In this document: one piece after another, positions 1 through 8,984 of the stretch | How the letters are laid out: the number at the start of each line of letters is the position of its first letter | Numbering within the stretch: the stretch's first letter is position 1 | Source: Pelomonas sp. Root1444 | GTDB taxonomy: Bacteria > Pseudomonadota > Gammaproteobacteria > Burkholderiales > Burkholderiaceae_C | Assembly: GCF_001426885.1 (NCBI RefSeq) | Contig: NZ_LMFP01000028.1 | Coordinates: forward strand, 276,760-340,759 | Direction of reading: 5' to 3' | Length of the DNA: 64,000 bases | Made by a program: the position numbers and the translations under genes | The notes under the pieces: generated by a model | Database searches by the model: none | The model's input: the letters and a program-made list of their open reading frames with translations, nothing else | Told to the model about the DNA's origin: nothing

Positions 1-1222
<1,222 letters not shown>

Positions 1223-1227
1223 GGGCG

Positions 1228-1257
1228 ATTGTGCTTGTCATTTCGCGCGCTTGGCAA
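1228..1257 (-). promoter_or_regulatory. Candidate thiC promoter overlapping the MFS stop codon
   Basis: On the minus strand TTGCCA (1252-1257) is separated by 18 bp from CACAAT (1228-1233). Five of six and four of six positions match the sigma-70 consensus. A start about 7 nt further on falls at the 5' end of the TPP aptamer, which is where it should be. The MFS gene ends only about 15 bp before the aptamer, so a thiC promoter has to lie in that gene or thiC is read through from it. Confidence 0.45.
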
Positions 1258-2548
1258 GGCCGAGCGACAACGCAAGCATCGCTACGGCGATGGCGAAGCT
1301 CGCCCCCAGCCCGCCGGCCGCGTAGACCGCCGCCATGGCCGATGCACCCGCGATGAGCCCCAGGTTGCGCGACAGCGTCAGCAGCCCGGACATCACGCCG
1401 CGCTGCTCGACCGCCACGCCAGCCATGACCGCCGTGTTGTTGGCAGCCTGGAAGAGTGCATAGCCCGGCGTGACGACGGCAAGCGGGCCGACATAGGCGA
1501 CGGCGGACGGTGGCAGCACCGCGATGAACCCGCAGCCGAGCACCATCATCGCCAGGCCGAGCTGCGTCATGCGCCGGGTACCGAAGCGGTCCACCAGCCG
1601 GCCCGCCGGCACGCCGCTGAACGCCGACAACGCCGGGCCGACGGACATCAACGCGCCCACCGCCGCCGCCCCCAGGCTCAGCGCACCCCCAAGGTGGAAG
1701 GGGCCGACAACCAGCGTGGCCATCATGACGGTCGACACCAGCGCGTTCATCGCAAGGCCAGCGCCCAGCGCCGGGTCGCGCAGCCGCTCGAGCCGCACCA
1801 GCGGCGACGCGGCGCGGGCCTCCGTGCGAATGAAGAGCAGCAGGCCCGCTGCGGCGACGATGAGCAGGCCGGTGTGCTGCGTCATCCCCAGCGCAAAGAA
1901 AGCCAGCGTGAATGCCAGCCACAGCGTGCCCGGCACGTCGAACCGCGTCGCACCTCCCCGCTCCTGGTCGGCCGGCAAGCAGCGCCAGACCAGCAGGAGC
2001 GCGAGGCCACCCAGCGGCAGGTTGACGGCGAAGACGGCCGGCCAGCCCGAGAGGGCGATCAATGCGCCGCCCAGAGACGGCCCCAGCGCCGTGCCCGCGG
2101 CCGACATCGTGCCCAGCAACCCCATCGCGCGGCCGCTTGGCGCCTTCGCGAGGGCCGTGCCGACCATGGCCATCGACAAGGCCATCATGGCCGCGGCACC
2201 GGCGCCTTGCAGCGCGCGTGCGGCGACCAGCCAAGGCAGCGTCGGCGCCAGCACGCACAGCGCCGACGCTGCGGTGAACAGCGCGATGCCGGCCAGCAGC
2301 ATGCGCCGCCGGCCCAGCAGGTCACCCAACCGGCCGGCGCCGACGATGAGGCTGGTCGTCGCCAGCAAATACGCCAACACCACCCACTGCACGTCGGCCA
2401 GGCCGGCGCCCAGCGACGCAGCCAGCGTGGGCAGCGCGACGTTGGCGCTGCTGACGGCCAGCGAGGGCAGCAAGGTGGCCAGCGCCAGGCTGGCGAGCAT
2501 GGCGGCGGAGGGTGTGGTGGCCGAGGGTGCAAGGGTCGTGGTCGTCAT
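1238..2548 (-). CDS. MFS efflux transporter, EmrB/QacA (DHA2)-like
   Basis: Inner-membrane proton-driven exporter of 436 residues. Hydrophobic segments run throughout. The first cytoplasmic loop carries motif A as GRLGDLLGRRRM near residues 72-83, the second half repeats it as GRLVDRFGTRR, and DVQWVVLAYLL in segment 2 and GPSLGGALI in segment 5 are typical of drug-proton antiporters. ATG 2548 is preferred over a start at 2566 because AAGGTG lies at the right distance. The gene is divergent from a LysR regulator 73 bp away, which suggests that LysR controls it. Substrate unknown; the protein is somewhat shorter than most 14-helix DHA2 members. Confidence 0.88.
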   Translation of the reverse strand: MTTTTLAPSATTPSAAMLASLALATLLPSLAVSSANVALPTLAASLGAGLADVQWVVLAYLLATTSLIVGAGRLGDLLGRRRMLLAGIALFTAASALCVLAPTLPWLVAARALQGAGAAAMMALSMAMVGTALAKAPSGRAMGLLGTMSAAGTALGPSLGGALIALSGWPAVFAVNLPLGGLALLLVWRCLPADQERGGATRFDVPGTLWLAFTLAFFALGMTQHTGLLIVAAAGLLLFIRTEARAASPLVRLERLRDPALGAGLAMNALVSTVMMATLVVGPFHLGGALSLGAAAVGALMSVGPALSAFSGVPAGRLVDRFGTRRMTQLGLAMMVLGCGFIAVLPPSAVAYVGPLAVVTPGYALFQAANNTAVMAGVAVEQRGVMSGLLTLSRNLGLIAGASAMAAVYAAGGLGASFAIAVAMLALSLGLAKRAK

Positions 2549-2621
2549 GGCCCGCACCTTAAGCATTGGCCGGGCATGGCGGAAGACGCATCATCTGCAC
2601 TTCATACCTGCACGAGACGCC

Positions 2622-3512
2622 ATGCCAGACCCCGACCTCAACCTGCTGCTCACACTCGATGCCCTGCTGGCCGAGGGCAGCGTCGCTGGCGCTGCCCGGC
2701 GGTTGCGACTGAGCCCGTCCGCGATGAGCCGCTCGCTGGCGCGGCTGCGCGATGTGACGGGCGACCCGCTGCTGGTGCGCGCGGGGCGAGGCCTCGTGCC
2801 GTCACCCCGGGCGCTGGCGTTGCGCGAGCGCATCGGGCCACTGGTGCAGGAAGCGCAAGCGGCGCTGAGGCCGGCAGCGGCGCTGGACCTGGGCAGGTTG
2901 GAGCGTGAGTTCACGCTGCGCACGCGGGAAGGCTTCGTCGAGAACTTCGGCGCGGCGTTGCTGGCGCGGGTCGCGGCCGAGTCGCCCGGTGTGCGGCTGC
3001 GCTTCGTGCCCAAGCCGGACCGCGGCAGCGAGCCGCTGCGGGACGGCGGCGTCGACCTGGAGACCGGCGTCGTTGGCAGTTCGATCGGGCCGGAGCTGCG
3101 AGCCCAGGCGCTGTTCCGCGACCGCTTCGTCGCCGTCATCCGCCAAGGCCATGCGCTGGCGACCGGCAAGCTGACGGCCAAGCGCTACGCAGCGGGCCGG
3201 CATGTCGCCATCTCCCGGCGCGTCACGGCGGCAGGGCCGGTCGACGAAGCGTTGTCCGCCCTGGGACTGCACCGCGACATCGTCGTCACGGTGGCCGGGT
3301 TCTCGGAAGCCTTGGCGCTGGCGCGCGGCACGGACTTGATTGCGACGGTGCCCGAGCGGCACACCGGGCATCTGCGCGATGGCCTGGTGAGCGTGGACCT
3401 CCCGCTGGCGCTGCAGCCGTTCACCGTCTCGCTGCTGTGGCATCCGAGGATGGACGGGGATGCGGCGCATCGATGGCTGCGGGGTTGCGTGCGGGAGGCT
3501 TGCACCGGTTGA
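2622..3512 (+). CDS. LysR-family transcriptional regulator
   Basis: DNA-binding regulator of 296 residues, the usual length. The N-terminal winged helix-turn-helix is clear: LLTLDALLAEGSVAGAARRL then LSPSAMSRSLARLRD near residues 9-45, followed by GDPLLVRAGRGLVPSPRA. The rest is the effector-binding domain ending in an LWHPRMDGDAAHRWLR block typical of the family. ATG 2622 begins the family-typical short lead (MPDPDLNLLLTLDAL); the open frame extends far upstream, but that part is antisense to the MFS gene. It probably regulates the divergent exporter; the inducer cannot be read from sequence. Confidence 0.93.
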   Translation: MPDPDLNLLLTLDALLAEGSVAGAARRLRLSPSAMSRSLARLRDVTGDPLLVRAGRGLVPSPRALALRERIGPLVQEAQAALRPAAALDLGRLEREFTLRTREGFVENFGAALLARVAAESPGVRLRFVPKPDRGSEPLRDGGVDLETGVVGSSIGPELRAQALFRDRFVAVIRQGHALATGKLTAKRYAAGRHVAISRRVTAAGPVDEALSALGLHRDIVVTVAGFSEALALARGTDLIATVPERHTGHLRDGLVSVDLPLALQPFTVSLLWHPRMDGDAAHRWLRGCVREACTG

Positions 3513-3543
3513 TTCGCCGCAACAGGCCAGGATAGAGTGCGTC

Positions 3544-3555
3544 TTCACGCGTGAA
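3544..3555. repeat. 12-bp perfect palindrome upstream of the small membrane protein gene
   Basis: TTCACGCGTGAA reads the same on both strands. It lies 34 bp before the start of the small membrane protein gene and 31 bp after the lysR stop, a good position for an operator. No regulator is identified, and a 12-bp palindrome can occur by chance. Confidence 0.3.
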
Positions 3556-3589
3556 CACGTTAGGCCAATCAATAGACCAGGGAGGTCCA

Positions 3590-3832
3590 ATGTCTCCAGT
3601 CACTCGAAAGCACATGCTTGTCGCTATGTTGGCAGGCTCCGGTGCTGTGGCGGTAATCGCAAATGCCGTCGCTGGTCGCTATGCGGTCGCGCTAGCTTTA
3701 ACCGGGCTGGCTATGCTTGCCACTGGACTGCACAGTCAGTCCCTCAGCACTGAGTTTCGCCGTGCGCTGTTTGTAGCGTCTATTGCCGCTTCTGCCGCCT
3801 GTTGCGCACTCCTCGTCACGAGCTATGCCTAA
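3590..3832 (+). CDS. Small membrane protein of unknown function
   Basis: Predicted protein of 80 residues starting MSPVTRKHMLVAMLAGSGAV. GGGAGG lies 7 nt before ATG 3590, which decides against an upstream start at 3551. Two hydrophobic stretches, about residues 9-50 with a break near AGRYAVAL and again near residues 61-78, suggest two or three membrane segments. I do not recognise the family. The base composition is visibly less GC-rich than the neighbours: 35 of 60 bases are G or C in 3601-3660. The use of A/T-ending codons also differs, so recent acquisition is possible. Confidence 0.6.
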   Translation: MSPVTRKHMLVAMLAGSGAVAVIANAVAGRYAVALALTGLAMLATGLHSQSLSTEFRRALFVASIAASAACCALLVTSYA

Positions 3833-3892
3833 CCTGTTTTTCAAGCGGATGCCCGTGCAGGCTGCCCCGTACCTTCAACCTTGGGCAGCGGG

Positions 3893-4369
3893 ATGACCGC
3901 CACCGTTCACCTGCTGCACGGCCTCCCGGGGTGCGGGAAGACGCGCTTCGCAAGCCAGCTTGCCGCCGAGCGGCGTTGCGTGCACCTCAGCCATGACGAG
4001 TGGGTGGTCCGGCTCTTTGGTGCCCGGCCCTCGCCCGCCCAAATCGAGGCCGTACGAGAGCCTGTCCACGCGATGCTTTGGACCTACACCTCGCGCATCG
4101 TCGGTGCCGGCAGCGACGTCGTCCTCGACTTCGGCTTCTGGACACGCGGCGAGCGGGACCGGGCGAGGGAGCAAGTGCGCAGGATGGGCGCAGCCCATCT
4201 GCTGTACACCTTCGAGTGCTCGCCCGACGTCGCATGGGAGCGGGTGAAGCAGCGGAACAGCCTCGATGCAGCGGCCTCGCTGCGCATCGACGAACAAACG
4301 TTCTGGCTTCTTGCCGATCGCATCGAACCGTTGGGGCCGGACGAAGCCCATATTCCGGTCCCTGAGTGA
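3893..4369 (+). CDS. P-loop ATPase / small-molecule kinase-like protein
   Basis: Cytoplasmic protein of 158 residues. The Walker A motif GLPGCGKT is at residues 10-17, right after the first beta strand (TVHLLH), as in the AAA_33 / zeta-toxin-like / shikimate-kinase-like P-loop kinases. A strand with SDVVLDFGFWTRGERDR resembles the family's second acidic motif, and WERVKQRN matches the lid region of such kinases. The ATG at 3893 is used; a TTG at 3881 is in frame. The substrate cannot be told. It stands alone between a small membrane protein and a convergent RND operon, with no antitoxin-like partner next to it. Confidence 0.75.
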   Translation: MTATVHLLHGLPGCGKTRFASQLAAERRCVHLSHDEWVVRLFGARPSPAQIEAVREPVHAMLWTYTSRIVGAGSDVVLDFGFWTRGERDRAREQVRRMGAAHLLYTFECSPDVAWERVKQRNSLDAAASLRIDEQTFWLLADRIEPLGPDEAHIPVPE

Positions 4370-4386
4370 CGCCGGCGTGGACCAAC

Positions 4387-4417
4387 AAAAAGGGCCGGCC
4401 ACCGAAGCAGCCGGCCC
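4387..4417 (-). terminator. Intrinsic terminator of the first RND operon
   Basis: GGGCCGGC (4392-4399) and GCCGGCCC (4410-4417) form a perfect 8-bp stem with a 10-nt loop. Read on the minus strand it is followed directly by TTTTTGTTGG (4382-4391). It lies 30 bp after the RND permease stop codon. The upstream kinase-like gene on the plus strand ends 17 bp before it and could use the stem without a strong U-tract. Confidence 0.9.
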
Positions 4418-4446
4418 AGGCGCAGAAGCGCTCGAGGGAGAACTGA

Positions 4447-7400
4447 CTATTCCTTGTCGGCAGGCATCGCCCCCGGCATGCCGTGCAGCGGCAGCGCGCC
4501 ACCGCCCTGCTCTGCAGCCTTGGCCACCGGCTTCTTGTCGCGCACCAGGTAGCTGTACAGCACCGGCACCACCACCAGCGTCAGCAGCGTCGACGTGATG
4601 ACGCCGCCGATGATGGCGCGACCCATGGGGGCCTGGATCTCGCCGCCGTCGTTCAGCGCGATGGCCATCGGCAGCATGCCGAAGACCATCGCCGCCGTCG
4701 TCATGATGATGGGGCGCATGCGGATCAGGCCGGCCTCGCGCAGCGCTTCGGCGACCGTCGCGCCGGCCTTGCGGGCGTGGTTGGCGAAGTCCACCAGCAG
4801 GATGGCGTTCTTGGTCACCAGGCCCATCAGCATGACCAGGCCGATCATCGAGAACACGTTCAGCGTCGAGCGCCACAACAGCAGCGCCAACATCACGCCG
4901 ATCAGGGCCAGCGGCAGGCTGGCCATGATGGCGATGGGCTGCAGGAAGCTGCCGAACTGGCTGGCCAGCACGATGTAGATGAAGATGCCCGCCAGCGCCA
5001 TGGCCGCGAGCAGACCGTTGAAGGCCTCGGCCTGCTGCTTGCCGGCGCCGTCCACCTTGAAGCTGGTGCCCGGGGGCAGCTGGGTGTTCTTGATGAGCTT
5101 CTGTACGTCGGCGTTGACGTCGCCGCCCGGGCGGCCCTGCACGCCGGCGAACACGGCCTCGCGGCGCTGCAGGTTCTCGCGGCGGATGACCTCGGGGTTG
5201 AAGACCGGCTCGATGGTGGCGACCTGGTCCAGCGTGATGGGCGCGCCGTCCTTCGAGAAGGCGACCGGCAGCTTGCTCATCTGCTCGATGCGCTCGCGCT
5301 GCTCGCGCGGCAGGCGCAGCAGCACCTCCACCTGGTTGCCGTCCGGCGTGGTCCAGTAGGTCGCGATCTCGCCGTTCACGTACGCGCGCAGCGACGAGGC
5401 GATCTGCGGTGCGGTCAGGCCCAGCTCGCGGATGGCCGAGTCCTTCAGGCGCACGGCGAAGGCCGGCAGGCCGGGCTTGACGGTCGTGTCCACGTCCACC
5501 GCACCGGGGATCTGCTTGATCTTCTCGACCAGATCCTTGGCGGCCTGCGTCAGCACCTCGGGGTCGCTGCCAAGGATGGTGATCCAGATCGGGCGGTCGA
5601 AACCGACGCTGACCTCGATGCCGGGGATCTTGGCGATGTCGGCGCGGATGGCGTCTTCCACTTCCTTCTGCGAGCGCTTGCGATCGCTGCGGTCGGTCAG
5701 CGTGATGTTCAGCGACGCCTGGTTGCGGCCGGTGGACAGGCCTTCGCCGGTGCTGCCCACGACGGTGGAGACGGTCTTGATCTCGGGGTAGGCCTTCAGG
5801 ATCTCCTCGATCTGCGCCACCTTGGCACTGCCGCGCTCGATGCTGCTGGCCACCGGCATGCGCAGGTTGACCTGCGTGAAGCCGTTGTCGGTCTGCGGCA
5901 CGAACTCGCTGCCGACCATCGGCGCGAGTGCGAGTGCGGCCACGAAGCTGGCGGCGGCGCCCCACATCACCAGCCCACGCGGCGTCAGCGTCGCGAAGCG
6001 CAGCACGCGCTTGGCAGCCCTGTCGCGCCGGCCGTCGGCGTCGAACGGATGGCCGTAGGCGGGAACCGGCGGCACGAAGACGCGGTAGCGGCGGCCGGAG
6101 AAGGCCCAGTCGATGGTGTTGGCGTACAGGTCGTGCAGGCGGTCCATGCCCCAGTCGGTGGCGCGGATCAGGTGGCCGATGACCGGCAAGTCGCGGATGC
6201 GCGTGCTCGGCGGGTCTCGCCAGACGGAGGACAGCATGGGGTCGAGCGTGAAGCTGACGAACAGGCTGACCAGCACGGCCACCGCGACGGTGATGCCGAA
6301 GGGGTAGAAGAACTTGCCGATGATGCCGCCCATGAAGGCGACCGGCACGAACACGGCACAGATGGCGAAGGTGGTCGCCATGACGGCCAGGCCGATCTCG
6401 TTGGTGCCGTCGAACGACGCGGTGCGGTGGTCCTTGCCCATGCCGACGTGGCGCACGATGTTCTCGCGCACGACGATGGCGTCGTCGATCAGCAGGCCGA
6501 TGCACAAGGAGAGCGCCATCATCGTCATGAAATTCAGCGTGAAGCCGAAGGCGTGCACGGCGATGAAGCTGGAGATGACGGCGATGGGCAGCGTCAGCCC
6601 CGTGATGATGGTGGAGCGCCAGCTGTGCAGGAACAGGAAGACGATGGCCACCGTCAGCAGCGCGCCTTCGATCAGCGTGTGCTGCAGGCCGGTCAGCGAG
6701 CCCTTCACGAAGTCGCTGGCGGCATAGATCAGGCGCAGTTCCACGTCCTTGGGCAGCGTCTTGCGCAGCTCGTCCATCGCCTCCTTCACGGATTCGCCGG
6801 TCTTGACGATATTGGCGTCCTGTTGCTTGAAGACGTTGAAGCTCACGGCGGGTTGGCCGTTGATGCGGGCGATGCTGTCCTGCTCTCGTTCGCGCTCGAC
6901 CAGCGTGCCCAGGTCGTTCAGCGTCAGCGCCAGGCTGCCGCGCCGGGCGACGACCATCTGCCCGAACGCCTTGGGGTCCTTCACGCGGCCTTCCACACGC
7001 AGGATGGCGTCGGAGGTCTGGTCGGACAGCAGGCCCACCGGCTGGTCGGCATTGGCCTCGGCCAGCGCCTTGGCGATCTCGGCCGGCGTCACGCCGTAGG
7101 CACGCAGCCGCATCGGGTCCAGGTCGATGCGCACCTCGCGGGTGGTCATGCCGCCGACGTCCACCTTGGCCACGCCCTCCACGCGGCCCAGCCGCTTGGA
7201 GACGATGAGGTCGGCCATCATGGACAGCTCGCGCGAACCGCGCGTGGGGCTCAGCAGCGCCATGACGACGACGGGCTGCGAGTTGTCGTTCTCGAAGCGC
7301 TGCACCGTAGGCGGCTTGGCGTCACGCGGGAACCGGGCCTGCGCGGCGGCGACGCGGTCGCGCAGGTCCTGCATCGCCCGGCCCATGTCGGCGTTCAGCG

Positions 7401-7686
7401 AAAACTCGACGCTGGCCTGCACGCGGCCTTCGAAGCTGCGCGACTGGATGCGTTCCACGCCGGCAATCGTGTTCAGCGCCTCTTCCAGCGGCTTGGCGAT
7501 TTCACGCTCGACGGCCTCGGGCGAGGCACCGGGGTAGCGCACGTCCACCTGCGCGCCGGGGAAGGAGATGTCGGGCATCTGCTCGACGCCCAGCTTGGAA
7601 TACGAAAACAGGCCCAGCACGCACAGGGCCACCATCACCATGGTCGCGAAGACCGGGTTCTGGATCGAAACGCGGGTCATCCACAT
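4447..7686 (-). CDS. RND efflux transporter permease (HAE1/AcrB-like)
   Basis: Inner-membrane proton-driven pump of 1079 residues, normal for the family. It opens MWMTRVSIQNPVFATMVMVA, has the signature PGASPEAVEREIAKPLEEAL in the porter domain and GLLIDDAIVVRENIVRH in the fourth membrane helix, where the paired aspartates relay protons. The second half repeats the layout and ends in TLLTLVVVPVLYSYL. ATG 7686 follows GAGGG by 8 nt. It lies 10 bp after the adaptor gene, forming a two-gene operon. No outer-membrane factor is encoded here, so TolC or another channel must come from elsewhere. Substrate unknown. Confidence 0.95.
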   Translation of the reverse strand: MWMTRVSIQNPVFATMVMVALCVLGLFSYSKLGVEQMPDISFPGAQVDVRYPGASPEAVEREIAKPLEEALNTIAGVERIQSRSFEGRVQASVEFSLNADMGRAMQDLRDRVAAAQARFPRDAKPPTVQRFENDNSQPVVVMALLSPTRGSRELSMMADLIVSKRLGRVEGVAKVDVGGMTTREVRIDLDPMRLRAYGVTPAEIAKALAEANADQPVGLLSDQTSDAILRVEGRVKDPKAFGQMVVARRGSLALTLNDLGTLVEREREQDSIARINGQPAVSFNVFKQQDANIVKTGESVKEAMDELRKTLPKDVELRLIYAASDFVKGSLTGLQHTLIEGALLTVAIVFLFLHSWRSTIITGLTLPIAVISSFIAVHAFGFTLNFMTMMALSLCIGLLIDDAIVVRENIVRHVGMGKDHRTASFDGTNEIGLAVMATTFAICAVFVPVAFMGGIIGKFFYPFGITVAVAVLVSLFVSFTLDPMLSSVWRDPPSTRIRDLPVIGHLIRATDWGMDRLHDLYANTIDWAFSGRRYRVFVPPVPAYGHPFDADGRRDRAAKRVLRFATLTPRGLVMWGAAASFVAALALAPMVGSEFVPQTDNGFTQVNLRMPVASSIERGSAKVAQIEEILKAYPEIKTVSTVVGSTGEGLSTGRNQASLNITLTDRSDRKRSQKEVEDAIRADIAKIPGIEVSVGFDRPIWITILGSDPEVLTQAAKDLVEKIKQIPGAVDVDTTVKPGLPAFAVRLKDSAIRELGLTAPQIASSLRAYVNGEIATYWTTPDGNQVEVLLRLPREQRERIEQMSKLPVAFSKDGAPITLDQVATIEPVFNPEVIRRENLQRREAVFAGVQGRPGGDVNADVQKLIKNTQLPPGTSFKVDGAGKQQAEAFNGLLAAMALAGIFIYIVLASQFGSFLQPIAIMASLPLALIGVMLALLLWRSTLNVFSMIGLVMLMGLVTKNAILLVDFANHARKAGATVAEALREAGLIRMRPIIMTTAAMVFGMLPMAIALNDGGEIQAPMGRAIIGGVITSTLLTLVVVPVLYSYLVRDKKPVAKAAEQGGGALPLHGMPGAMPADKE

Positions 7687-7696
7687 GGCGCGGCCC

Positions 7697-8857
7697 TCAC
7701 TGTTGCGCCGGCGCGGAGGCCGCGCTGGCGACCTTGGCCGACTTGGCCGCCACGATCTGCGCCGGGTCGCCCTCGCGCAGGTTGTCAAAGCGCGCAGCCA
7801 GCACCTGGGCGTCGGGCTTCAGGCCGTTCAGCACCTCGACGCGGCCTTCGCGGGCGTCGCTGCGGCCGGTCGTCACGATGCGGCGCACCAGGCTGCCGTT
7901 CTCGATCATCCAGACCTGTTCCTGACCGGAGTTGCGGCTGATGGCGGCGATGGGCACCGTCAGGCGCTGCGTGTCGTCGGCCAGCACCACCTGGGCGACG
8001 GCGTACTGGCCGGCGCGGTAGAGCTCCTTGGGGTTGTCCAGCACCAGCGTCACGCCGATGGAGCGCGTGCCGGGCTCGGCGGCCGGCGAGATGCGCGCGA
8101 TCTTGGCCTCGACCGGCTGCTCCACACCCTCGACCTGCACCTTGACGGGCATACCCGGTTGCAGGCGGCTCACTTCGTGGGTCCCCACCAGGCCGGCCAG
8201 CTCCAGCTTGGACAGGTCCACGATGGTCAGGATCTGCTGCTCCGCGGCCAGCTTCTCGCCCGGCACGGCATGGCGCTTGGCGACGACGCCGTTGATGGGC
8301 GACACCAAACCGGCCTGGCGCATCGTCACCTGGCTGGTGTCCAGCTGGGCCTTGGCTGCCTGCCAGTTGGCGCGCGCTGATTCATAGGCCGCACGCGAGC
8401 TGTCCAGCGCCGTCTGGGCGATGAAGTTGCGGGCCGCGAGGCCTTCGTTGGTCTTGAAGGTGCGTTCGGCCTGCTCCATCTGGGCACGCATGGCCTCGAC
8501 GCTGGCGCCGCGCTCGGCGATGCGGTAGCGCAGTTCTTCCAGGTCGACCTGGCCGAGCGCCTGGCCGGCCTTCACGCGGCTGCCCTCGCCCACCGCCAGG
8601 TTCAGCAGCGTGCCGTTGGACTTCGCGCGCACGATGACCGTGCTCGGTGCGACCAGTGGGCCGCTGAATTCGATCTGGGCCGGCATGGCCGTGACCACCG
8701 GCTTGACGACCTCGCTGGCGACGAACTCCAGCGCCGTCTTGGGCTTCTCGCCCGGCTTCTTGGGACCGTCGCCCTTGCTGGCCATGACCGCCACGCCCGC
8801 GCCGCCAATCACCAGCACGACCGCAGCGATGCCACCCAATTTCCAGGACTTGCGCAT
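7697..8857 (-). CDS. RND efflux periplasmic adaptor subunit (membrane fusion protein)
   Basis: Periplasmic adaptor of 386 residues anchored by one N-terminal helix (KLGGIAAVVLVIGGAGVAVM, about residues 5-24) with no lipobox. A barrel-sandwich strand VRAKSNGTLLNLAVGEGSRV, a coiled-coil hairpin near residues 105-170, the partner lipoyl half ISPINGVVAKRHAVPGEKL (read as SPINGVVAKRHAVPGEK) and a beta-barrel domain follow in the usual order. The Ala/Lys-rich tail is low complexity. ATG 8857 follows GGGGGAG. It is the first gene of the two-gene efflux operon. Confidence 0.93.
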   Translation of the reverse strand: MRKSWKLGGIAAVVLVIGGAGVAVMASKGDGPKKPGEKPKTALEFVASEVVKPVVTAMPAQIEFSGPLVAPSTVIVRAKSNGTLLNLAVGEGSRVKAGQALGQVDLEELRYRIAERGASVEAMRAQMEQAERTFKTNEGLAARNFIAQTALDSSRAAYESARANWQAAKAQLDTSQVTMRQAGLVSPINGVVAKRHAVPGEKLAAEQQILTIVDLSKLELAGLVGTHEVSRLQPGMPVKVQVEGVEQPVEAKIARISPAAEPGTRSIGVTLVLDNPKELYRAGQYAVAQVVLADDTQRLTVPIAAISRNSGQEQVWMIENGSLVRRIVTTGRSDAREGRVEVLNGLKPDAQVLAARFDNLREGDPAQIVAAKSAKVASAASAPAQQ

Positions 8858-8984
8858 GACTCCCCCAAAGGCTCTCTGATACAGACCTTTGCAGTCTAGA
8901 AACAGAGCCATCCCGGCGCAGCGGCGGTGTGACGAAACGCGGTTTGCGGGGGCTGAGCTGCACCCGCCTGCGATCAGCCTGGCG

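Noticed and set aside
1524-2621. Long N-terminal extension of the LysR frame
   Set aside because: It is antisense to the MFS gene; the family-typical start and HTH begin at 2622.
4483-7941. A 1152-residue open frame antisense to the first RND permease
   Set aside because: It mirrors the permease codons and has a His/Arg/Asp-rich, low-complexity protein with no domain; a usual by-product of high-GC coding DNA.
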